Shown: in pieces, positions 1 through 5,945 of the stretch
Layout: every line of letters starts with the position of its first letter
Position numbering within the stretch: the first letter of the stretch is position 1
Origin: CAZLPW01 sp964561495
GTDB taxonomy: Bacteria > Fidelibacterota > Marinisomatia > Marinisomatales > UBA1611
Length of the DNA stretch: 9,075 nucleotides
Assembly: GCA_964561495.1 (NCBI GenBank)
Contig: CAZLPW010000079.1
Span: 1-9,075 of the forward strand
Reading direction: 5' to 3'
The notes under the pieces: generated by a model
Told to the model about the DNA's origin: nothing
The model's input: the letters and a program-made list of their open reading frames with translations, nothing else
The model's database searches: none
Position numbers and translations under genes: made by a program

Positions 1-50
1 ACTGCAAATTCTGCGAGTGAGTTACCTTTGTTATTTAATAGTGTTTTCAT
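1..50 (-). CDS. Type IV pilin or pilin-like protein, N-terminal fragment (cut by window edge)
   Basis: Reading leftward from the ATG at 50-48, the frame stays open to the window edge and gives MKTLLNNKGNSLAEFAV. This is a type III (prepilin) signal: a short basic leader ending in Lys-Gly, then a mature N terminus with Glu at +5 and the start of a hydrophobic helix. PilD-type peptidases cut after that Gly, and Glu5 is needed for subunit assembly in the family. The +1 residue is Asn rather than the usual Phe, and NSLAEF differs from the common FTLIE. An AAGGA ribosome-binding site (60-64) lies 9 bases upstream. A sigma54-type promoter sits at 101-116. The gene follows the pilus assembly operon on the same strand, so it is likely the major pilin, though a minor pilin or pseudopilin is possible because only 16 complete codons are visible. 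Confidence 0.8.
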   Translation of the reverse strand, partial: MKTLLNNKGNSLAEFA

Positions 51-100
51 GTTTTGTTTTCCTTTTTTTAAGTTATTTATCATGTCAACACTTACTATAT

Positions 101-116
101 AACAAAAGATGTGCCA
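101..116 (-). promoter_or_regulatory. Sigma54 (RpoN) -24/-12 promoter for the pilin gene
   Basis: Read on the minus strand this is TGGCACATCTTTTGTT. Against the sigma54 consensus TGGCAC-N5-TTGCW it matches the whole -24 element, has exact spacing and differs only at the C of the -12 GC (TTGT for TTGC). A T-rich run precedes it, as is common. The predicted start is near position 90, giving a leader of about 40 bases to the ATG at 50. The same cluster encodes a sigma54 enhancer-binding protein, which such a promoter requires. Placement directly upstream of a pilin start matches the PilR/RpoN control of pilA known in Pseudomonas and Geobacter. The promoter call is from sequence; the pairing with the local activator is inference. 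Confidence 0.75.
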
Positions 117-169
117 AAAAATTAAAAACAGGAACAATCTTTAATAGATTTAAATAAATTGAATCCTAT

Positions 170-179
170 TTGTTGACAA
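170..179. promoter_or_regulatory. Candidate activator-binding site upstream of the sigma54 promoter
   Basis: TTGTTGACAA is a near-palindrome (TTGT/ACAA arms around TG) about 80-90 bases upstream of the predicted pilin transcription start, within the usual range of enhancer-binding-protein sites. Its core TGTTGACA recurs as the exact reverse complement, TGTCAACA, at 83-90, which is at the predicted start site. A separate short palindrome, AATCT-TTAAT-AGATT, lies at 136-150. The remainder of the 51-267 gap is AT-rich, with no ORF and no convincing terminator. Short palindromes are frequent in AT-rich DNA, so this is only a candidate. Confidence 0.25.
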
Positions 180-267
180 TAATTGAACTTAATTAGTAAT
201 TATATTCTATAATGTAACAAAAATAGACAGAAAGCAGGTCAAGTTTTAATTATAACAAAACGTTACA

Positions 268-1500
268 CTAATTTGTAGAGAGAGCAACATATGAGTCCCA
301 GACTGGAACAAATATTGCAAGCGCGAGGGATAAAATAAAAACCCCCATAGTAACCGTAATAAATGGTTCAACTGATGCCGTTAGACGCTGAACTCTGTTT
401 TTGGTTTCATTATCATAGAGCCTGGCTATCTCTTCAAGCATTTCATCAATAGCGCCAGCTTCCTCACCGACCTCTATCATTTTTAGTACGTGAGCTGGAA
501 AAATATCACCTGTGTGGCTCCTGAGTGATTTTGCTACTTTATTTCCCATTCTCACTTCATCGCTGATGTTATCGAGTCTTGACTGAACAAAAGCATTGTT
601 CACGGTTTTACCTACAATATTTAGGCATGTCAGGATAGGCACGCCAGAAGAGTTTAGAGTTTGCAATATATTTGAAAACCTTGAAATTGCAAGTCCCCTA
701 TTGATAGGACCAATAATCGGGACATTTAAGAGAAATCTGTCCCAATTATGTTTACCAGATTTTGTGTTTATCCATTTGTAAAATAAAAAAGCTAAGATTG
801 CGAAACCTAAAAGGATAAAGCCGTAGTAGTTTTGGATTACATGGTCAATGCCAAGATATATTCTGGTCACCAATGGTAGTTCTATTCTAGTATCAGTAAA
901 TAAGCTGGTAAACCTAGGGAGTAGGTAGACAACCGCTAGGATAGCAACGCCGAGGGTTATCATCATAACAATAGCTGGATAGCGTAATGCGCTTTTTATT
1001 CCGTCTCTCATTTCAAGGTCATGCTTTATAAATTCTGCAATTTTCATTAAAACACGATCCATGACACCAGCTTCTTCTCCAGCCTTGACAATAAAAACAA
1101 ACATATTGTTGAAGGCTTTGGGATGTTTTTTCAAGGCGTCAGAAAAAGCTACACCATTAGACACATCCTGAACTACTTCTTTGATTATTCTATTTAGGGC
1201 AGGATTATTATGCTCTGACTCCATAGACTGTAGAGCATCTATAAGAGGGACTCCTGCTTTAAGCATAACAGCTAGCTGTCTGGTGTAGTTGTATATCTCT
1301 GCTGGGCTTATTGATTCAAAAAAGGTAATCTCTTGATCAAAAATAGACTTTTTCTTTTCTGTTATGGCAACGGGTTTCAGTCCAAGACCAAGCAGATAGC
1401 TGGTCACACCTTTTTCGTTTGAAGATGAATACTCTCCGCTAGTGAGTTGGTTATGAATATCGTGCGCCGTGTAGGTAAAAGTTTTTATTGTATCAGCCAT
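268..1500 (-). CDS. pilC: Type IV pilus inner-membrane platform protein (PilC/GspF family)
   Basis: This polytopic protein is the cytoplasmic-membrane platform on which the assembly ATPase acts to add pilin subunits. At 410 residues it has normal family length. It contains two tandem GspF domains (about 72-195 and 275-397), each with the duplicated signature: LAVMLKAGVPL (76-86) with GEEAGVMDRVL (141-151), then ILQTLNSSGVPIL (278-290) with VGEEAGAIDEML (344-355). Three hydrophobic segments fall near 174-194, 222-243 and 380-402, as usual for the family. The N-terminal 60 residues form the small cytoplasmic domain. Its ATG start overlaps the last 8 bases of the upstream activator gene, implying translational coupling. 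It could in principle be a type II secretion GspF, but the adjacent pilin, PilD and PilB and the absence of other Gsp genes favour a pilus. It is the last gene before the pilin promoter gap. Confidence 0.93.
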   Translation of the reverse strand: MADTIKTFTYTAHDIHNQLTSGEYSSSNEKGVTSYLLGLGLKPVAITEKKKSIFDQEITFFESISPAEIYNYTRQLAVMLKAGVPLIDALQSMESEHNNPALNRIIKEVVQDVSNGVAFSDALKKHPKAFNNMFVFIVKAGEEAGVMDRVLMKIAEFIKHDLEMRDGIKSALRYPAIVMMITLGVAILAVVYLLPRFTSLFTDTRIELPLVTRIYLGIDHVIQNYYGFILLGFAILAFLFYKWINTKSGKHNWDRFLLNVPIIGPINRGLAISRFSNILQTLNSSGVPILTCLNIVGKTVNNAFVQSRLDNISDEVRMGNKVAKSLRSHTGDIFPAHVLKMIEVGEEAGAIDEMLEEIARLYDNETKNRVQRLTASVEPFITVTMGVFILSLALAIFVPVWDSYVALSTN

Positions 1501-2950
1501 CTTTTTTTAGCCTGTGTTGGTCAATCTTTCTATAGAGAGTCATTCTGCTGATTCCAAGTTGCTGAGCGGTTAATGAGAGGTTCCATTTCGTGCGCTTTAG
1601 ACCCTCAACGATTGCGCTATGTTCAAGTTCTTTAAGCGTGAAAATAGGTTTCTCTTCATTATCATTTAAATTGGTCTTATCTAAATTACTATCAGCAGGC
1701 TCATTTTTAACAATTTCTTGTTCTTTATCGTTAGATTGAGTCGTAATCGTGTCTTTTTGAGATGTCTGTATTTTCTCATTATCATCATTCTTTGGAAGTA
1801 AAGGGAATATATCTTTATCAGTTATAATTTTATTTTCACAAAGTAGCACCACCCTCTCTAAAAGATTTTCCATCTCGCGAACATTCCCTGGCCAATTATA
1901 GGATTTTAATAGTTTGATACCTTCATAACATATAAAACGCGAAACGGAATTATATTTTTTCACATGTTTTTTTAGTATTGCCATTGCAGTAGCGGGGATG
2001 TCTTCTTTTCTATCCCTTAGAGGTGGTAGTGAAATTGGAAAGACATTTATTCTGTGATATAAGTCTTCTCGAAAGACACCCTCTTTGATCTTTTTCTTTA
2101 GTTTCTGGTTTGTTGCAGAAATTACTCTAACGTTTACTTTAATAGTTTCTGTCCCACCGACCCTTTCGATTTCACCACTTTCAAGGACTCTTAATATTTT
2201 TGCCTGCAGAGTGGGGCTCATGTCTCCTATCTCATCAAGGAAAATAGTTCCGCCATTGGCAGCAAGAAATTTGCCATCCTTTTTGTCTATTGCTCCTGTG
2301 AAGGAGCCCTTCTCGTGCCCAAAAAGTTCACTCTCTAATAATTCTGATGGTATGGCTGGACAGTTCACAGAGATAACGGCTTTGTCACGTCTAATTCCAG
2401 TTAGGTGTAGGGTTTTTGCCGCAACGTTTTTACCTGTACCACTTTCTCCAGTTAATAAGGTTGTTACATCTTTCCTACGAATCTGTATCATAAGACGATA
2501 GATGCTGAGCATATTATTGGAAATACCTACAAGGTTTTTATATCCGACAGGAGTTAAATAGCGCTTGTCCTTTTTATCAGTATCTTTAATAAAGTTATGA
2601 AAGTTTTTGGCACTTTCAATTAAATGGACTAATTCATCAGCGTTCCCCATATCAGGTTCAAACCAGCCATAAAGACCGTGGCCAAAATCATCCAAAAAGT
2701 TGGACTTTCTTTCTTTACTTCTTACAATGGATATTACGGGTACTTTAGTTTCCATTGAAACGAACTCATCGACAAGCCTAGATACGGACATAAGCGGGAG
2801 AGTATCTTCAATAATAATACAATCATAATCACCTGCCTGAACTGCACCAATAGCAATCATCCCATTTTGAACGTACTCAACGTTGACCTTAGTGCCAGCA
2901 AGCTGAGGTATGGTCTTGTAGTCCGCTCCGACATAGAGTGTATTTATCAC
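1493..2950 (-). CDS. Sigma54 enhancer-binding activator with degenerate receiver domain (NtrC/PilR-like)
   Basis: This is a transcription activator that drives sigma54 RNA polymerase by ATP hydrolysis. Domains: a receiver-like module (about 3-120), an AAA+ domain (about 140-385), a polar Asn/Asp/Lys/Gln/Thr-rich linker (about 388-435) and a Fis-type helix-turn-helix (about 437-483). AAA+ motifs are Walker A GESGTGKN (168-175), the sigma54-contacting loop GSFTGA (215-220), Walker B GGTIFLDE (233-240), arginine-finger region FREDLYHR (293-300) and sensor II WPGNVRE (353-359). The receiver is not a normal phosphorylation site: the acidic pair is Gly8-Ala9, the phosphoacceptor position (four before Pro52) is Glu48, Val76 replaces Thr/Ser, and Glu98-Pro99 replaces Lys-Pro. 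The start is GTG, chosen because it overlaps the pilB stop as GTGA and has AGGA 7 bases upstream. It lies between pilB and pilC. Its likely target is the sigma54 promoter of the pilin gene (inference). Confidence 0.93.
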   Translation of the reverse strand: MINTLYVGADYKTIPQLAGTKVNVEYVQNGMIAIGAVQAGDYDCIIIEDTLPLMSVSRLVDEFVSMETKVPVISIVRSKERKSNFLDDFGHGLYGWFEPDMGNADELVHLIESAKNFHNFIKDTDKKDKRYLTPVGYKNLVGISNNMLSIYRLMIQIRRKDVTTLLTGESGTGKNVAAKTLHLTGIRRDKAVISVNCPAIPSELLESELFGHEKGSFTGAIDKKDGKFLAANGGTIFLDEIGDMSPTLQAKILRVLESGEIERVGGTETIKVNVRVISATNQKLKKKIKEGVFREDLYHRINVFPISLPPLRDRKEDIPATAMAILKKHVKKYNSVSRFICYEGIKLLKSYNWPGNVREMENLLERVVLLCENKIITDKDIFPLLPKNDDNEKIQTSQKDTITTQSNDKEQEIVKNEPADSNLDKTNLNDNEEKPIFTLKELEHSAIVEGLKRTKWNLSLTAQQLGISRMTLYRKIDQHRLKKDG

Positions 2951-4614
2951 TTTGACATCCTGTTTACTGTCCCCAGAGTTTGGTATAATTCATAGAAAGT
3001 TGTTTCACCATTACGAACTTTTGCGATACCGTCGTCCATCATGGTAACCATTCCATTTGAAACTGCGGTTTGGCGGATAATATATCCAGGGGCATTTGAA
3101 AGAATCAGTTCAGATATTGTTTCATCCATAACAAGCAATTCAATTACCGCTACCCTTCCTCTGTAACCAGTGTTTCTACATGATAGGCAACCCTTGCCCT
3201 GAAACCCTTCAATACTTGTAGATGGATCTAAGCCTGCAAGAAGCAGATCTTGCTCTGTTATTTGATATGGCTCAATACAGTCTTTACAGATTCTTCTGAC
3301 CAGTCTCTGTGCTAGGATACCCTGTACTGTTGATGTAATCAAAAATGGTTCAATATCCCAGTTTAGTAGTCTGGTGAATCCAGATGCAGCATCATTAGTG
3401 TGTATCGTACTAAAAACTAAGTGTCCAGTTAGGGCTGCGCGAATAGCTAACTCTACGGTGTCTTCATCTCTAATCTCTCCGACCATGATGATATCTGGAT
3501 CCTGTCTTAGGATTGTTCTAAGCGCAGATGCAAATGTTATGCCTGCCTTGCTATTCACTTGGGCCTGATTGACATTGTCCATATCATATTCGATAGGATC
3601 TTCAATTGTGACAATGTTTACGTCTGGTCTTTCAAGAATGTTAAGTGTCGAATAAAGTGTGGTTGTTTTTCCACTTCCTGTTGGACCAGATACTAAGATA
3701 ATGCCTTCAGCTCCAGTTAATAATTTGCTAAACTGGTCAGAAATATTATTTGAAAAACCAAGCTGCTTTAGTGTCAAGATCTCATCCGTTGTTTTTAGAA
3801 GACGTAAAACAATCTTTTCACCATAGAGAGTTGGGTATGTTGAAACACGAAGATCTACTCTGCCTAAACTGGAGTTGTATAAAATTCTGCCATCCTGAGG
3901 TCGGCGAGTTTCAGCTATGTCCATGTTAGACATAATTTTAATTCTAGAAATCAGAGCTGGGAATATATCACGCGGCAGATTTTGAAAATCTTGGAGTTTT
4001 CCATCAATTCTAAAACGCAGTCTGACGTCTTTTTCTCTTGCCTCGATATGAATATCGCTAGATTTATATTTATTACTTTGATCTAGGATTCCATTTACAA
4101 GTTCAACAATTTTTGATTCATCGAAAAGGTCAGAAATATCTGTCTGATCAGATTGAACTTCAGAGTCAACAAAAGAAGAGATTCCGTAATGCATATCTAT
4201 GGCATTTTCAATGTCAGTTTTTGTTGATATTATAGGATCGATATTTAAGCCAGTCTCTATTTGAACTGCATTTATAGGATCAGGGTCAAGCGGATCTGAT
4301 ACGGCCAGGTTAATTGTATTATCAATTTTAAAAAGTGGAAGTACTTTATGGTTGCGCGCGATTTTTTCTGATACTAATTCAATTACATCTTCATCAACTT
4401 TATAAAAATCAAGATCAATTAGTGGTATTTTTAGTTGAAAACTGAGCAACTCAAAAAAATCTTTTTTGTTTATTGCTTCTTCAGATATCAAAATTTCACC
4501 AAGATGTTCACTGTTTTCCTCTTGGATAAGTAATGCCTCATTTAGTTGATCCTGTTCAATCTTACCTGATTCTATAAGCAATTGGCCAATTAGTTTTTGA
4601 GTTGCTATTGCCAT
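2947..4614 (-). CDS. pilB: Type IV pilus assembly (extension) ATPase, PilB/GspE family
   Basis: This cytoplasmic hexameric secretion ATPase powers pilin polymerisation through PilC. At 555 residues it has the standard length. The N-terminal MshEN/GspE-N region (about 5-145) is followed by the catalytic core. Visible motifs are Walker A GPTGSGKT (310-317), the Asp box TIEDPIEY (336-343), Walker B DPDIIMVGEIRD (372-383) and the His box TGHLVFSTIHTND (396-408). A tetracysteine zinc site is formed by CKDC (443-446) and CLSC (476-479); this marks assembly ATPases and is absent from PilT retraction ATPases. All key residues are intact. The ATG lies 2 bases after the pilD stop, and the stop overlaps the GTG of the activator gene by 4 bases. 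GspE of type II secretion is the alternative identity, less likely given the pilus context. Confidence 0.95.
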   Translation of the reverse strand: MAIATQKLIGQLLIESGKIEQDQLNEALLIQEENSEHLGEILISEEAINKKDFFELLSFQLKIPLIDLDFYKVDEDVIELVSEKIARNHKVLPLFKIDNTINLAVSDPLDPDPINAVQIETGLNIDPIISTKTDIENAIDMHYGISSFVDSEVQSDQTDISDLFDESKIVELVNGILDQSNKYKSSDIHIEAREKDVRLRFRIDGKLQDFQNLPRDIFPALISRIKIMSNMDIAETRRPQDGRILYNSSLGRVDLRVSTYPTLYGEKIVLRLLKTTDEILTLKQLGFSNNISDQFSKLLTGAEGIILVSGPTGSGKTTTLYSTLNILERPDVNIVTIEDPIEYDMDNVNQAQVNSKAGITFASALRTILRQDPDIIMVGEIRDEDTVELAIRAALTGHLVFSTIHTNDAASGFTRLLNWDIEPFLITSTVQGILAQRLVRRICKDCIEPYQITEQDLLLAGLDPSTSIEGFQGKGCLSCRNTGYRGRVAVIELLVMDETISELILSNAPGYIIRQTAVSNGMVTMMDDGIAKVRNGETTFYELYQTLGTVNRMSK

Positions 4615-4616
4615 AA

Positions 4617-5411
4617 TTAAAAAGCCAATGAAAAATACCAGTTTAGAATAATATTTTCTCCGTCTGTTCTATTAGATAGAAGTGCCACAAGGGTTCCTAA
4701 GGCAAGATAAGGGCCAAACGGAATCATTTTTTTTGTACTTATTTTTTTTATGGCCAGCCCGATCAGAATAATAATTCCTGCAGCAATGAAACTAAGATAC
4801 AGAGTAAGGATCGATATTTTAAATCCAAGAAAACCACCAATAATAAAACCAAGCTTTATATCTCCGCCACCCATTGCCTCTTTTTTAAGGATTTTTTCGC
4901 CAATAAAACCAATAAAAAAGAGAAAGCCTGAGAAAAAAAATGCTCCTGAGACGCTACTTTTTAAGCTAACAGGCATCCAACCAACAAGTGTTGTAACAGT
5001 TAAAACTATTAAACCAAAAATTATAAAACTGTCTGGTATAATTAGGTGATCAATATCAATAAATGTGATTGCAATCAGCATGTAGCTTAAGATAGTATAA
5101 ATAAAAAATATTGGTGTTACCTCGAACAGGTAAAACAGTGATAGTGTTAGTATAGCTGTTAATAGCTCAATAAGTGGGTATTTGATAGAAAATTTTTCTT
5201 TACAAATCCTGCATTTTCCAGAAAGAATAAAATAACTAAGTATAGGAATATTATCATACCAATTAATTTTTTGGTTACATGAATAGCAGTGTGAGCCAGG
5301 GGAAACGATGCTAATACCTATTGGGATTCGACCTATCACCACATTTAAAAAACTCCCAAAGGAGGCACCTAATAAAAAGACTAAAGATGATATGATTATA
5401 TTTTCATTCAT
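4617..5411 (-). CDS. pilD: Prepilin peptidase / N-methyltransferase (PilD/GspO family)
   Basis: This membrane aspartyl protease removes the type III leader from prepilins and, in bifunctional members, N-methylates the new N terminus. At 264 residues it has typical length. The N-terminal LGASFGSFLNVVIGRIP stretch (14-30) and the cytoplasmic loop with CYSC (42-45) and CRIC (67-70) are the zinc-binding and methyltransferase signature. The catalytic aspartates are Asp119 in FIDIDHLIIPD (117-127) and Asp184 in GGGDIKL (181-187). About eight hydrophobic segments are visible. The gene overlaps the upstream receiver gene by 8 bases and ends 2 bases before pilB. Its presumed substrate is the pilin fragment at the left edge, whose KG/NSLAE site fits the specificity. 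No residue essential for either activity appears missing. Confidence 0.95.
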   Translation of the reverse strand: MNENIIISSLVFLLGASFGSFLNVVIGRIPIGISIVSPGSHCYSCNQKINWYDNIPILSYFILSGKCRICKEKFSIKYPLIELLTAILTLSLFYLFEVTPIFFIYTILSYMLIAITFIDIDHLIIPDSFIIFGLIVLTVTTLVGWMPVSLKSSVSGAFFFSGFLFFIGFIGEKILKKEAMGGGDIKLGFIIGGFLGFKISILTLYLSFIAAGIIILIGLAIKKISTKKMIPFGPYLALGTLVALLSNRTDGENIILNWYFSLAF

Positions 5412-5790
5412 TGCTATTTGTTACTTCATCTATTTTTTTTATAAGATCTGAAAATTTAAATGGTTTTCCTAGGTATCCATTTGCGCCAGAGTCAGAAATT
5501 TTATCTTTATCAATAGTTTCAATGTTACTTGTCATAAGTATCATCAAGGTTTCCATATATCGTTCATCAAATTTTAGGAGTTTAGTAAGCCGCAACCCAT
5601 CTAGAGTAGGCAGTATTATTTCTGATAAAATAATATCTGGCTTTTCTTTTAGTGCTCTGTTGTAGCCATCGTATCCATCTTTGGCTGTTATAGGAAGCAT
5701 GCTACGGCTTTTAAGGCCCGTTGTTAGCGCTGATAAAACATTATCATCGTTATCAATTATCAAGACTGATTTGTTATTTAGAGCATCCAT
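5404..5790 (-). CDS. Stand-alone receiver (CheY-like) protein with Glu at the phosphoacceptor position
   Basis: This 128-residue protein is a single receiver domain with no output domain. The fold signatures are clear: hydrophobic strand plus acidic pocket VLIIDNDD (9-16), DIILSEIILP (52-61), ILMTSN (84-89) with Thr87, and GKPF (108-111) with Lys109. The phosphoacceptor position, four residues before the conserved Pro61, is Glu57 (codon GAA, 5620-5622) rather than Asp. Glu at this site often mimics the phosphorylated state, so the protein may be locked active or signal without a kinase; that is inference. It is the first gene of the minus-strand pilus operon and overlaps pilD by 8 bases, which ties it to pilus regulation or assembly. 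No obvious Shine-Dalgarno precedes the ATG, but no alternative ATG, GTG or TTG start exists before the upstream in-frame stop. Confidence 0.88.
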   Translation of the reverse strand: MDALNNKSVLIIDNDDNVLSALTTGLKSRSMLPITAKDGYDGYNRALKEKPDIILSEIILPTLDGLRLTKLLKFDERYMETLMILMTSNIETIDKDKISDSGANGYLGKPFKFSDLIKKIDEVTNSNE

Positions 5791-5844
5791 AATAATTTCA
5801 AAAATTCTGCTTACCTCGGTTTAGCCTTAAAAGTTAAACAAAAA

Positions 5845-5873
5845 ATAGTATTGTGTCACATATTATTACACAA
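5845..5873 (-). promoter_or_regulatory. Candidate sigma70-type promoter for the pilus operon, overlapped by an inverted repeat
   Basis: On the minus strand TTGTGT (5873-5868) and TACTAT (5850-5845) are separated by 17 bases, a weak -35/-10 pair (3/6 and 4/6 matches) that would start transcription about 45-50 bases before the receiver gene. The same bases form the inverted repeat ATTGTGT-N11-ACACAAT (5850-5874) with perfect 7-base arms, which could be an operator in the divergent intergenic region. The 5791-5945 gap is otherwise AT-rich, with no ORF, hairpin terminator or sigma54 motif. Evidence is motif-level only. Confidence 0.28.
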
Positions 5874-5898
5874 TTTAATTTTTTCTTGATTTCTATAC

Positions 5899-5926
5899 TT
5901 TATACAACAAAATCTTGTTTTATAAT
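5899..5926 (+). promoter_or_regulatory. Candidate promoter for the ligase/transporter operon
   Basis: A perfect TATAAT (5921-5926) is preceded by TTTATA (5899-5904, 4/6 match to TTGACA) at 16 bases. The predicted start would be around 5932-5934, giving a very short leader. GGA at 5936-5938 then serves as a minimal ribosome-binding site 7 bases before the ATG at 5946. AT-rich DNA yields such matches by chance, so confidence is low. Confidence 0.3.
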
Positions 5927-5945
5927 TATTTTTATGGATAGTTAA

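Noticed and set aside
213..267. TGTAAC (213-218) / GTTACA (262-267) inverted repeat after pilC, as a terminator
   Set aside because: Arms are only 6 bases with a 43-base loop, AT-rich and not followed by a convincing T-tract hairpin on the minus strand.
2085..2501. 138-codon plus-strand open frame opposite the activator gene
   Set aside because: It is antisense to the conserved AAA+ domain, has no recognisable domain, and its amino acid makeup is what an antisense frame would give.
4676..4692. TGGCAC on the minus strand inside pilD as another sigma54 promoter
   Set aside because: No TTGC-like -12 element at the required spacing, and it lies inside coding sequence.
4750..5049. 99-codon plus-strand open frame opposite pilD
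   Set aside because: It is very rich in Lys, Pro and Ile as expected from antisense of a membrane protein gene, and pilD is complete and certain.
268..5411. Type II secretion system instead of type IV pilus
   Set aside because: Individual PilB, PilC and PilD homologues cannot exclude it, but no GspC, D, G-N genes are present and a prepilin with its own sigma54 promoter follows directly.
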